Positions 6,908 through 14,401 of a DNA stretch of 29,096 nucleotides are shown here, piece after piece. The stretch comes from Phil1 sp964546125 (GTDB taxonomy: Bacteria; Bacillota; Clostridia; Christensenellales; CAG-138). The stretch is taken from NCBI GenBank assembly GCA_964546125.1, contig CAZJIS010000018.1, positions 1 to 29,096 on the forward strand, given 5' to 3'. Position 1 is the stretch's first letter. The number at the start of each line of letters is the position of its first letter. A model generated the notes under the pieces. That model was given only the letters and a program-made list of their open reading frames with translations. It did no database searches and was not told the DNA's origin. Made by a program: the position numbers and the translations under genes.

Positions 6908-7633
6908 TTATGCGCGCTTGGCGGCGTTTTCTTTAACCGCCTCGATGAAATGCGTGAACAGCGGCGCGAAATCGGGCGTGCGCTCATCCCACCCCTCGCC
7001 GGTCAGGCGCTCGGGGTGGAACTGGCAGCCCCAGATGGGCAGCGTTTCATGTTCAACGGCCTCGACGATGCCCTCCGTGGAGCGCGCGGCGACCCGCAGC
7101 CCGGGCGCGATCTCCTTGAGCGCCTGGTGGTGGGTGCTGTTGGTTCGGAACTTCTCGCCGAAGAGCCGGTGCAAGAGCGAGCCGGGCTCTGCAAAGACAT
7201 CGTGGCGGACCTGCCCGTTCATGTGCACGAAGCCGCACTGCGCAACGAGATCCTGGTAGATCGTGCCGCCAAGGTGAATGTTGAGGATTTGGACGCCCCG
7301 GCAGATGCACAGGATCGGCTTGCCGCGGCTGAGGAACTCGGGGATCAGCCTCATTTCGAATTCATCGCGGTGCGCATCGACGACGACCGTGTCGTTGAGC
7401 ACCTCTTCGCCGAAATACTTGGGGTGCACATCATCCCCGCCCGAGAGGAGCAGGCCGTCGCAAAGCTCGGCAAGCTCTTGTTCGCAAAACTCGCCCGCGA
7501 TCCACGGGATGCCGCCCGCGCGCGCGATGGCGGCGCTGTAAGCTTTGGGGCTTTGCATCTGGCGGGGTTTTTCGCTCCAATCCTCGCGGTTCGAGTCGCT
7601 CGTGATGCAAATGAGGGGTTTGCCGTTGAACAT
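6908..7633 (-). CDS. Class I glutamine-amidotransferase-like hydrolase (peptidase C26, PuuD-like)
   Basis: A 241-residue member of the gamma-glutamyl hydrolase / PuuD group, which hydrolyses gamma-glutamyl bonds such as those in gamma-glutamyl-GABA. Motifs in order: LLLSGGDDVHPKYFGE (61-76), nucleophile elbow CICRGVQ with Cys111, LGGTIYQDL (121-129), and QFHPE with His206 and Glu208 completing the triad. AAGGAGA lies before the ATG. It follows hpt by 45 bp and is probably the last gene of that operon, with a terminator 18 bp after the stop. The true substrate cannot be told; no other polyamine-catabolism (puu) gene is nearby. Confidence 0.9.
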   Translation of the reverse strand: MFNGKPLICITSDSNREDWSEKPRQMQSPKAYSAAIARAGGIPWIAGEFCEQELAELCDGLLLSGGDDVHPKYFGEEVLNDTVVVDAHRDEFEMRLIPEFLSRGKPILCICRGVQILNIHLGGTIYQDLVAQCGFVHMNGQVRHDVFAEPGSLLHRLFGEKFRTNSTHHQALKEIAPGLRVAARSTEGIVEAVEHETLPIWGCQFHPERLTGEGWDERTPDFAPLFTHFIEAVKENAAKRA

Positions 7634-7678
7634 CCTGTTGTCTCCTTGCTTTTCAATAGTTATGTTCGTTAAGAGGCC

Positions 7679-8221
7679 TCACGGCTTCATGACGCCCACA
7701 TAGGGGAGGTTGCGGTAGCGCTGCTCGTAATCGAGGCCGTAGCCGAGCACAAACTCGTTGGGGATCACAAAGCCCACATAATCCGGCGAGATGTCGCACT
7801 CGCGGCGCTCGGGCTTATCGAGCAGGCAGGCGATCTTGAGCGAGGCGGGCTCGCGCGCGCGAAGAAGCGTGGTCAAATGGTTGAGGGTGAGGCCGCTGTC
7901 CATAATATCTTCGACGATGAGCACATGCCGCCCGGTGATGGAGGTATCCATATCCTTTGAAATGCGCACGATACCCGAGGTTTTCGTGTTGTTGCCATAG
8001 CTTGAAATGGAGAGGAAGTCCATTTCCAAATGGCAGGTCATGGCGCGCGCAAGGTCCGCAAAAAAAACGACCGCGCCCTTTAGCACGCACACGAGCACGA
8101 CGTCAAGCCCGTCGTAATCGGCGCTGATCTCGGCGCCCATCTCCCCGATCCTGCGGCGGATCTCCTGCTCGCTGATGAGCACATGGTCGATATCCCTGTT
8201 CATGTCGGTGCGCTGCTGCAT
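7679..8221 (-). CDS. hpt: Hypoxanthine phosphoribosyltransferase
   Basis: Purine salvage enzyme converting hypoxanthine or guanine plus PRPP to IMP or GMP, 180 residues. The PRPP-binding loop VLIVEDIMDSGLTL (100-113, Glu104-Asp105) is intact. Also typical are LKGAVVFFADLARA, the flexible SYGNNTKTSG loop and the C-terminal DKPERR and VGFVIPNEFVLGYGLDY stretch. The ATG at 8219-8221 is preferred because AGGAGGG lies just upstream; longer in-frame forms reach into tilS. It lies 10 bp after tilS, the standard tilS-hpt pair of Firmicutes. Confidence 0.95.
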   Translation of the reverse strand: MQQRTDMNRDIDHVLISEQEIRRRIGEMGAEISADYDGLDVVLVCVLKGAVVFFADLARAMTCHLEMDFLSISSYGNNTKTSGIVRISKDMDTSITGRHVLIVEDIMDSGLTLNHLTTLLRAREPASLKIACLLDKPERRECDISPDYVGFVIPNEFVLGYGLDYEQRYRNLPYVGVMKP

Positions 8222-8231
8222 GCTTTCCCTC

Positions 8232-9581
8232 CTATGATTTAAAACAAATATATTCAACGCGCAAAACGCGCGCTGTTTGTTCGGTAATCTTCACCGCATC
8301 CGCGATGCCAAAGCCCGGCAAGAACAAAACGTCCGCGCCCGCGGCAAGAAGCGGTATGTCGCGCGCCTCGCGCGGCACCTTGCGATCGATGAAAAACTCC
8401 TTGAGCTTGCGGCTGCCCGGGGCATTTATGGGGAAGAAGCGATCCCCCGCCCGCCTGCGGCGCACCGTGAGCTGCGCGGGGAGCCTGTCCCGGTCGAAAT
8501 AGGCCTTATAAACATCGGCCTCATAGGAAGTATCCTCCGTGAACGCCGCGCGGAACAGGCCGCCGGGCACAAGCGTATCCCCCGGCACGATGAGCGGCCG
8601 CTCGAACCATTCAGGCGCGCGCGGGGCCTTGGTTTCGAACAAAACCAGGTCATAGCTCGCGCGCACCCGTGCGCCCGGCAAATCCAGCGACGCGCCGGTG
8701 CGCGCCTCGAGAAGCGCCGCGGCCTTTTCCACATGCGCGCGCTCCACATCGGCCTTAACGCCGATGTCCGCGAGCGCAAGGCGGATGGCCCGCGTTTTCA
8801 ACGGCTGCGGAAGCGCCGCAATTTCGCGCCTGTCGTAGCCCCCCTCCCGCGCGGCAGCTTCAAGCGCCGCGCGCGCGAGGGAGGAAAGGTATTCTTCATC
8901 GCGCCGCAAAAGCTCCGCCGTGGAGCAAAGCGTTTGGGTGAACGCGGGGTTGATGTTCTCTTCGATATAGGGGATCACATTGAGCCGCACGCGGTTGCGC
9001 GTGCCCTCGGGGATGAAATTCGTGGCATCCGTGCAAAAGGCGATGCCCTCCTCTTCAAGGAACGCCTCGATCTCGGCGCGCGACACGCACAGCATCGGCC
9101 GCACGAGCGCGCCCCTTTGCGCCTTCATGCCCGAAAGCCCCGCAAGGCCGCTGCCGCGTATGAGGTGTAAGAGCACGCTTTCAGCCTGGTCGTCCTTATG
9201 GTGGGCAACGGCGATGAGCTGCGCGCCAAAGTGCGCGCGCGCCCTTTCGAGGAACGCATAGCGCGCAAGGCGCGCTTCTTCCTCGAGCGTGTGCCCATAT
9301 TTGCGCGCAAGGCGCGGCACATCGGCTCGCTCGCGGTAGAGCGGCACGCCGTAATCCTCGCACAGGGCGATGACGTAGGCTTCATCCGCATCCGCCGCCG
9401 CGCCGCGGATGCCGTGGTTGAAATGCGCCGCAAAAACGCGAACGTCCATTTCGGGGGCAAGCCGCGTGAGCACGCGCAAAAGCGCCACGGAATCCGCTCC
9501 GCCGCTCACGCCGGCGACCACGGAGCATCCCGCGGGAATCAGCCCGTTTTCCCGAATAAACGCCGCGATTTTGGCTTTCAT
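8232..9581 (-). CDS. tilS: tRNA(Ile)-lysidine synthase
   Basis: TilS modifies the wobble cytidine of the CAU anticodon to lysidine so that the tRNA reads AUA as isoleucine; it is essential in nearly all bacteria. The 449-residue protein has the PP-loop SGGADS (26-31), AAHFNHGIRG, the HHKDDQAES motif and LSGMKAQRGALVRPML. The C-terminal TilS domain (RRRRAGDRFFP, KLKEFFIDRKVPREARD, LPGFGIADA) is complete. No Shine-Dalgarno precedes the ATG at 9579-9581; instead a TGATATAAT box ends six bases upstream, suggesting a leaderless transcript in addition to read-through from luxC. Confidence 0.95.
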   Translation of the reverse strand: MKAKIAAFIRENGLIPAGCSVVAGVSGGADSVALLRVLTRLAPEMDVRVFAAHFNHGIRGAAADADEAYVIALCEDYGVPLYRERADVPRLARKYGHTLEEEARLARYAFLERARAHFGAQLIAVAHHKDDQAESVLLHLIRGSGLAGLSGMKAQRGALVRPMLCVSRAEIEAFLEEEGIAFCTDATNFIPEGTRNRVRLNVIPYIEENINPAFTQTLCSTAELLRRDEEYLSSLARAALEAAAREGGYDRREIAALPQPLKTRAIRLALADIGVKADVERAHVEKAAALLEARTGASLDLPGARVRASYDLVLFETKAPRAPEWFERPLIVPGDTLVPGGLFRAAFTEDTSYEADVYKAYFDRDRLPAQLTVRRRRAGDRFFPINAPGSRKLKEFFIDRKVPREARDIPLLAAGADVLFLPGFGIADAVKITEQTARVLRVEYICFKS

Positions 9582-9587
9582 ACGCCC

Positions 9588-9596
9588 ATTATATCA
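9588..9596 (-). promoter_or_regulatory. Extended -10 box, possible leaderless start for tilS
   Basis: TGATATAAT on the minus strand ends six bases before the tilS ATG, so initiation would fall on or next to the A of the start codon. It overlaps the luxC stop codon (TGA at 9594-9596). The -35 region is poor. Confidence 0.4.
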
Positions 9597-10853
9597 CACG
9601 TCCGTTTCCCGCGCCACACCGACCCGCTTCATATAGCGCGCGAGCGGATAAATCCCATCGCGCGGCATGCCGCAATAGCCTTCGGACATGCGCGCCCCAT
9701 CGGTGATGCGCGCGGCCCCCGCGGCGAGCAAAAGCCGCTCGAGCTGCGCGCGCCGCTCCTTTTCGCAGCACAGCGCCACGGTTTGCAGATGGCCCGCGTG
9801 CGGGCGCAGAACGCGCAGAATATCCTCCCTTGGCAAGGGCTTCACCCAGCAGTTGCCAAAGCCGCGCGCGGGCATGAGCGCGCTTTCGGCGCAAACCGTC
9901 ACGCTGCACGCCTCCCCGCGCAAAACGCGGCCCTTGCCCGAAAGCCCCGCTTCGAGCGAATCGGCGTACAACCCGAGGGAAACGCCGGCGCGGCCCAGCG
10001 CATCGAGCCGCGCGGGGTGGGTGCAAGCCTCCTTTTCGAGGATCGTGAGAAAGCGCTCGCCAAAGCGCAAAAGCGCATCCGCGTCGCCCGGGTCAAGATC
10101 GACATACACGCCCTGCGCGCTGCTGCAATAGAGCTGGGAGGTGAAGCACATGTCGTGCGCGACGCCGCGCAAAAAAGCATCGTCCGCATCCGGCCAAACG
10201 TACGCAAAGCTGAGCCTGTGGCCCCATTCAATGAGCTTTGTCTGCGGCGCGGCGAGCGCGCGCACGCTGCGCACCGCCTCATCGGCCCCCCAGAGGACCA
10301 CGGCGTCGGCCATACCCGCAAGCGCGCGCAGTTTTTCGGTTTCCTGCGCGCGAAAATCGAACACGTGCACGCGCGCGCGCAGCGCCGGCTCCGCCGCGAA
10401 CAGCGCCTCGAGAATCCCTTCGGAAAGGCCGCTTTCCCCCTCGGGCAGCTTTAAAAGGTTGACGTTGCCCGTAAGGAGCCCTTCGATGACCGAATAGACC
10501 GGCAGCGCGTCCACATTGCCGGCGCTCACATGGAAAAGCACGCCAAGCGGCCGCCACGCTTCCAAAATACCGCCGCCCGCACCATCTAAAACCTCCCTTG
10601 TGCCGGAAATGCCCTCCGGCCCGAACTCGGCGCGCAGGCGCGCCTCGAGGTAGGCGGCGCTCATCGTGCGCTTTGCCTGCATCAATTCCCAGGCGGCTTT
10701 TTCGCGGCTCATACCAAGGCGCATCAGCAAAGGAAGGTGAACGTCTTCACACAGCATGCCCGCGAGCTTGTCGCAGGCGCGAATGACCGCCTCGGCGGGC
10801 GGCGGGGGCGCCGCGAGCGCGCAAAGGATATTTTTTTCGACCGCATCAAACAT
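9594..10853 (-). CDS. luxC: LuxC-type acyl reductase
   Basis: Acyl-CoA reductase of the LuxC family (aldehyde dehydrogenase fold), which reduces an activated fatty acyl group to an aldehyde with NADPH. The 419-residue protein shows the family segment FHVSAGNVDALPVYSV (107-122) with LLTGNVNLLKLP, the GADEAVRS motif, and LYCSSAQGV with probable catalytic Cys243. The second ATG (10851-10853) is chosen because GGGAGGGG is about seven bases upstream; the ATG at 10857-10859 sits almost on top of that site. It overlaps the luxE stop by eight bases, so the two are translationally coupled. No luciferase genes are nearby, so a role other than light production is expected. Confidence 0.88.
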   Translation of the reverse strand: MFDAVEKNILCALAAPPPPAEAVIRACDKLAGMLCEDVHLPLLMRLGMSREKAAWELMQAKRTMSAAYLEARLRAEFGPEGISGTREVLDGAGGGILEAWRPLGVLFHVSAGNVDALPVYSVIEGLLTGNVNLLKLPEGESGLSEGILEALFAAEPALRARVHVFDFRAQETEKLRALAGMADAVVLWGADEAVRSVRALAAPQTKLIEWGHRLSFAYVWPDADDAFLRGVAHDMCFTSQLYCSSAQGVYVDLDPGDADALLRFGERFLTILEKEACTHPARLDALGRAGVSLGLYADSLEAGLSGKGRVLRGEACSVTVCAESALMPARGFGNCWVKPLPREDILRVLRPHAGHLQTVALCCEKERRAQLERLLLAAGAARITDGARMSEGYCGMPRDGIYPLARYMKRVGVARETDV

Positions 10854-11979
10854 GCGCATCCCCTCCCTTTGCGCCCAAAAAAAGCTCTCCCGCCCCGGCC
10901 GCGCAGGTTATGGCGCCCGATTGGCCCGCCCGCCCGAGCAGCGTGAAATACGGCGATTCGATGCCGCAGCCGCAGCCCCCGGGCGCGCGCACGGCCACAT
11001 CGTCCGTCATGACCGATAAAAGCGGCATGCTCATGACAAGCGGCGAGAGGAAGCTCAAGAGCCCCGCCTCCCCATCCGAAACAGGCGTAACGCCATCCGC
11101 CCCGCGGATGAACACGCGGCTGTAAGCGGGGATGTGGAAGCGGCCGAGCCGGCATTTATAATAGGCAAGCGGATGCTCCGCCGCGCTGAACACCTCGAAG
11201 ATGCGAGAGGGCGCAAGGCCGAGCCGTTCCTTAGCAAGGCGGGGCAGCTCTTCCGCCTCCTGCGCGCCCGGCAAGCCCTTGAAGCCCCCGCCAAGCAGCG
11301 CCAGCGAGCCGCGCGGCAGCCGCACGCGAATATCTTCGGTTTCAAGCATGCGGCACAGCGCATGGAGATAGGCCGGGAAGCCTATAAAGCGCACCGCAAA
11401 CGGCGATTTTTCATGGCGCAAAAGCGCCGCGCGCACGCCTTCGATATCGGGCGCATAGGAACCCGGCCCGAGCCTTTTGAGCGCATAGGTCTTTGAAAGC
11501 GCGGGCGCAAAACGCATCGCTCCGTTGGCGGTTTGGGACGCGCCGAGCGTCATCCCCTCCCCGGGCGGATAACTTAAAACGACATAGTGCACGGGCAAAG
11601 CGCCAGGAAGGCCGAGGTAGGAAAACAGCCTTGTGAGCGCGCCGATGCCATAGAGGAGGCTTTGCCTGTCAAACGCCACCGCGCTGCGCGCGCCGCTCGT
11701 GCCCGAGGAGGTGGCGCGCAGCACGAGCTTTTCTTCAGGCATGCTCATAAGGCTGTGCTTTTTTAAAAAAAGCGTGGGGATCGGCGGGATGCGCCAAAGG
11801 TCCTTTTCGGTTTGCACGCAGGCGGGGTCGAAGCCCATGGCCCGAATGAGGCGTGCGTAGTCCTCGCAATGCGCGTGATGGTAAGCGAGGTTCGCCTGCA
11901 CCGCGCGCAAAAAATGCGGCGCGACGCGCAGATGATCATATGGATTTTTACCGAGGAACGTTTTTACCCGTGCGTCCAT
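10846..11979 (-). CDS. luxE: LuxE-type acyl-protein synthetase
   Basis: Member of the LuxE/PaaK adenylate-forming group, 377 residues. LuxE activates a fatty acid with ATP and hands the acyl group to LuxC. Motifs include the Ser/Thr-Gly nucleotide loop TSSGTSGARSAV, LSYPPGEGMTLG, GFPAYLHALCRML, LLGGGFKGLPGAQ and the late LLGRAGQSG. The ATG at 11977-11979 has GGAGGG three to five bases upstream; the longer in-frame form begins inside the neighbouring terminator. A Cys-rich stretch (GGCGCG) sits near residue 335. It is the first gene of the run luxE-luxC-tilS-hpt-hydrolase; no clear promoter is visible between the terminator at 12012 and the start. Confidence 0.85.
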   Translation of the reverse strand: MDARVKTFLGKNPYDHLRVAPHFLRAVQANLAYHHAHCEDYARLIRAMGFDPACVQTEKDLWRIPPIPTLFLKKHSLMSMPEEKLVLRATSSGTSGARSAVAFDRQSLLYGIGALTRLFSYLGLPGALPVHYVVLSYPPGEGMTLGASQTANGAMRFAPALSKTYALKRLGPGSYAPDIEGVRAALLRHEKSPFAVRFIGFPAYLHALCRMLETEDIRVRLPRGSLALLGGGFKGLPGAQEAEELPRLAKERLGLAPSRIFEVFSAAEHPLAYYKCRLGRFHIPAYSRVFIRGADGVTPVSDGEAGLLSFLSPLVMSMPLLSVMTDDVAVRAPGGCGCGIESPYFTLLGRAGQSGAITCAAGAGELFLGAKGGDAHV

Positions 11980-12011
11980 GTTCCCTCCGCGCCGATATTG
12001 AACCGGCCCAC

Positions 12012-12038
12012 AAAAAAGCGCCCCCATAAAAGAGGCGC
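12012..12038 (-). terminator. Terminator of the ychF-acetyltransferase operon
   Basis: On the minus strand GCGCCTC (12032-12038), loop TTTTAT, GGGGGCGC (12018-12025, one G-T pair), then six Ts (12012-12017). It separates the acetyltransferase from luxE. Confidence 0.8.
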
Positions 12039-12045
12039 GCGCGGG

Positions 12046-12540
12046 TCAAAAATCGGTTGCGAGCGCGTCGAGCGCCTCCCCCTCGAGGCGCTGGACGGTC
12101 CAGCCCGTCATCGGCACGGCGCCGAGCTTGCGGTAAACAGCGAGCGCGCCTTCGTTCCAATCGAGGCAGATCCATTCAAAGCGCCCGCAGCCGCGGGACC
12201 TGGCGATCTGCGCGAGCCGCTTGAGCATTGCCCCTCCAAAACCGCGCCCGCGGTATTCTTCCATGACGAAGAGGTCTTCAAGATAAAGGCCCGGCAGGCA
12301 CTGAAAGGTCGAAAAATTGTGGAAGTACAGCGCAAACGCCACGGGCTGCCCCTCGTATTCGCCGATGATGACCTCCGCCGCGCGGCGCACGAACAGGGAG
12401 TTGAAAAGAACCTCCTCCGTGCCGGTGACGGCGTCGGGCAGCTTTTCGTAGGCGGCAAGCCCCTTGATGAGGCGCAAAATCAGCGGCGCGTCCGGCTCGA
12501 CCGCCTCGCGGATGGTAAAGCCTTCGATGTGTGTCTTCAT
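12046..12540 (-). CDS. GNAT acetyltransferase, spermidine/spermine N-acetyltransferase-like
   Basis: A 164-residue GNAT protein closely resembling the SSAT (diamine/thialysine acetyltransferase) branch. The pattern includes LIKGLAAYEK (24-33), VTGTEEVL, FALYFHNFSTF (69-79), GLYLEDLFVMEEYRGRGFGG (84-103) holding the acetyl-CoA loop, and GCGRFEWICLDWN (117-129). Acetyl-CoA is the donor and a polyamine or lysine-like amine is the likely acceptor, by family only. AAAGGAG lies nine bases before the ATG. It starts 23 bp after ychF and ends at the terminator at 12012-12038, so the two genes form one operon. Confidence 0.92.
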   Translation of the reverse strand: MKTHIEGFTIREAVEPDAPLILRLIKGLAAYEKLPDAVTGTEEVLFNSLFVRRAAEVIIGEYEGQPVAFALYFHNFSTFQCLPGLYLEDLFVMEEYRGRGFGGAMLKRLAQIARSRGCGRFEWICLDWNEGALAVYRKLGAVPMTGWTVQRLEGEALDALATDF

Positions 12541-12563
12541 GCTGGCTGCTCCTTTATCGTTTT

Positions 12564-13655
12564 TTATACGTTGAAGCGGAACAGGGTCACATCCCCATCC
12601 TGCATGACGTATTCCTTGCCCTCGCTGCGCACGAGCCCTTTTTCCTTGCAGGCCTGCATCGAACCGAGGGCCTTGAGCGTTTCAAACGGCACGATCTCCG
12701 CGCGGATGAAGCCGCGTTCAAAATCGGTGTGGATGCGCCCGGCCGCCTGCGGGGCCTTCGCGCCGCGCACGATGGTCCACGCGCGCACCTCCTTGGGGCC
12801 CGCGGTGAGAAAGCTGATGAGGCCCAATAGCGCATAGCAGGCGCGCACGAGCTGATCGAGCCCGCTTTCGCCGATGCCGAGCGCCTCAAGGAAGGCCTGC
12901 TTCTCCCCGCGCTCGAGGTCGGCGATTTCCTCCTCCGCGCGGGCGCAGATGGCAACGGCCTTCGCCCCCTCTTCGGCGGCGATTCCGCGCACGGCGCGCA
13001 CATAGTCGTTCTCGGGCGCGCCGATGTCGGCTTCGGCGATGTTGGCCACATAAATAACCGGCTTCGCCGTTAAAAGGAATAGGTTTTTTGCAAGTTCACG
13101 CTCGGTTTCATCCATCGCCATCGTGCGCACGGGTTTGCCCGCTTCGAGCCAAAGTTTGATGCGCTCATAAAACGCCGCTTCCGCGGCAAGCGCCTTGTCG
13201 CCCGATTTGCTGGCCTTTCGCGCGCGGTCCGCGCGGCGCTCAATGGTTTCCAAATCCGCAAAGATCAGCTCGATGCCGATGGTTTCAATGTCGCGCGCGG
13301 GGCCGACCGCCCCGTCGACGTGAACGATGTTATCATCCTCAAAGCAGCGCACGACGTGGACAATCGCATCCACCTCGCGGATATGCGAAAGGAACTTGTT
13401 GCCAAGCCCCTCGCCCCGGTGCGCATCGCGCACAAGGCCCGCAATATCCACAAACTCGATGGTCGTGGGCGTGTATTTCTCGGGCGAGTACATGGCGGCC
13501 AGCACATCGAGCCGCTCATCCGGCACGGCGACCGTGCCGACGTTCGGTTCGATCGTGCAGAAAGGATAATTCGCCGCCGCCGCGCCCGCGCGCGTGATGG
13601 CGTTGAAAAGCGTGGATTTGCCCACGTTTGGCAGGCCAACGACGCCAAGCTTCAT
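12564..13655 (-). CDS. ychF: Redox-regulated ATPase/GTPase YchF (OLA1 family)
   Basis: Universal translation-associated P-loop NTPase that binds the ribosome and prefers ATP, 363 residues. The P-loop GLPNVGKST is at 7-15, followed by the G2/G3 region (TIEFVDIAGLVRDAHRGEGLGN), the variant G4 motif NIAEAD in place of NKxD, which is typical of the family, and a C-terminal TGS domain (GPKEVRAWTI, GRIHTDFERGFIRAEIV, YVMQDGDVTLFRFNV). AAAGGAG lies nine bases before the ATG, and a consensus promoter lies 40-70 bp upstream. First gene of a two-gene operon with the acetyltransferase. Confidence 0.97.
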   Translation of the reverse strand: MKLGVVGLPNVGKSTLFNAITRAGAAAANYPFCTIEPNVGTVAVPDERLDVLAAMYSPEKYTPTTIEFVDIAGLVRDAHRGEGLGNKFLSHIREVDAIVHVVRCFEDDNIVHVDGAVGPARDIETIGIELIFADLETIERRADRARKASKSGDKALAAEAAFYERIKLWLEAGKPVRTMAMDETERELAKNLFLLTAKPVIYVANIAEADIGAPENDYVRAVRGIAAEEGAKAVAICARAEEEIADLERGEKQAFLEALGIGESGLDQLVRACYALLGLISFLTAGPKEVRAWTIVRGAKAPQAAGRIHTDFERGFIRAEIVPFETLKALGSMQACKEKGLVRSEGKEYVMQDGDVTLFRFNV

Positions 13656-13696
13656 AAAAAACGCTCCTTTAACCGGTTGTTCAACGGAATGTTTCC

Positions 13697-13725
13697 ATTA
13701 TAGGATCGGCGCAATGCCTTGTCAA
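13697..13725 (-). promoter_or_regulatory. Perfect consensus sigma-A promoter of ychF
   Basis: TTGACA (13720-13725), a 17-bp spacer and TATAAT (13697-13702) on the minus strand. The -35 box overlaps the stop codon of the upstream editing-protein gene. Confidence 0.9.
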
Positions 13726-14237
13726 TTCGCATCGGCCGCGGCGATTGTCACAAGCGCCACCGGGTTCCCAAAGCTCTCGATGAAGGCATAGACATCCGCC
13801 CACGCGAGCGCGAGCGAGGCGGTGGCCACGCACGGATGCACGCACACGAGATCCATGAAGAGAATATCCCGATCGATGACGACCGTGACCTCCCGCGCGC
13901 CGGGATGCGCAAGCGCCATGGGCGTAACGCTGCCGGGCAGAAGGCCCAGCTTTTCCATGAGCTGCGCGTCGCTTCCAAACGACAGGCGCGAAGTGCCAAG
14001 CTGCTTTGAAACCTCCGCCGTGCGGAACTTCTTGTCCGCGCCGATGAGCAAGAGATAAAAGGCGGTATTTTGCCGGTTGGTCAAAAACAGGTTCTTGAAA
14101 TGGCGCGCGCCGACCTCCGCGCCGATATTCTCACAATCTTCCATCGTGCGCGCGGGCGCATGTTCATAGCGCGTGTAAGCGACGCCGCGCGCGCCGAGCA
14201 GGGCGAGCGTTTCCATCTCGCGGGGATCTATCGCCAT
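13722..14237 (-). CDS. YbaK/ProX-type prolyl-tRNA editing protein
   Basis: A 171-residue free-standing editing domain of the YbaK/ProXp-ala (PrdX) group, which hydrolyses mischarged tRNAs, typically Ala-tRNA(Pro). Features: YTRYEHAPARTMEDCENIG (21-39), HFKNLFLTNRQNTAFYLLLI with the conserved Lys, LSFGSDAQLMEKLGLLPGSVTPMAL with the G.VTP loop, and VVIDRDIL. The start at 14235-14237 has AAAGGA about eight bases upstream. Own promoter at 14294-14322. No terminator is seen before the ychF promoter, so read-through is likely. Confidence 0.92.
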   Translation of the reverse strand: MAIDPREMETLALLGARGVAYTRYEHAPARTMEDCENIGAEVGARHFKNLFLTNRQNTAFYLLLIGADKKFRTAEVSKQLGTSRLSFGSDAQLMEKLGLLPGSVTPMALAHPGAREVTVVIDRDILFMDLVCVHPCVATASLALAWADVYAFIESFGNPVALVTIAAADAN

Positions 14238-14293
14238 AGGCTTGTCCTTTCAGGCGGCGGCAAAACGTTCGGGCGCCGCCGTGTTCCCGTTGC

Positions 14294-14322
14294 ATGTTAG
14301 CACAAACCCCGCGTTCTGTCCA
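14294..14322 (-). promoter_or_regulatory. Candidate promoter of the editing-protein gene
   Basis: TGGACA (14317-14322), a 17-bp spacer and TAACAT (14294-14299) with an upstream TG on the minus strand. Four of six -10 bases match, helped by the extended -10 element and exact spacing. Confidence 0.5.
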
Positions 14323-14336
14323 CGCGGGAACGGCGC

Positions 14337-14360
14337 GGGGGCGGCCCCATGGCCGCCCCC
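14337..14360. other. GC-rich hairpin downstream of the SipL-like gene
   Basis: Perfect 10-bp stem GGGGGCGGCC (14337-14346) / GGCCGCCCCC (14351-14360) with a CCAT loop. No T run follows on either strand, so it is not a classical terminator, but it sits where the SipL-like transcript should end. Confidence 0.4.
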
Positions 14361-14401
14361 CTCTTGCGATTGCCCGATTGCCGCAACCGTTTCTTATCTT
14401 C

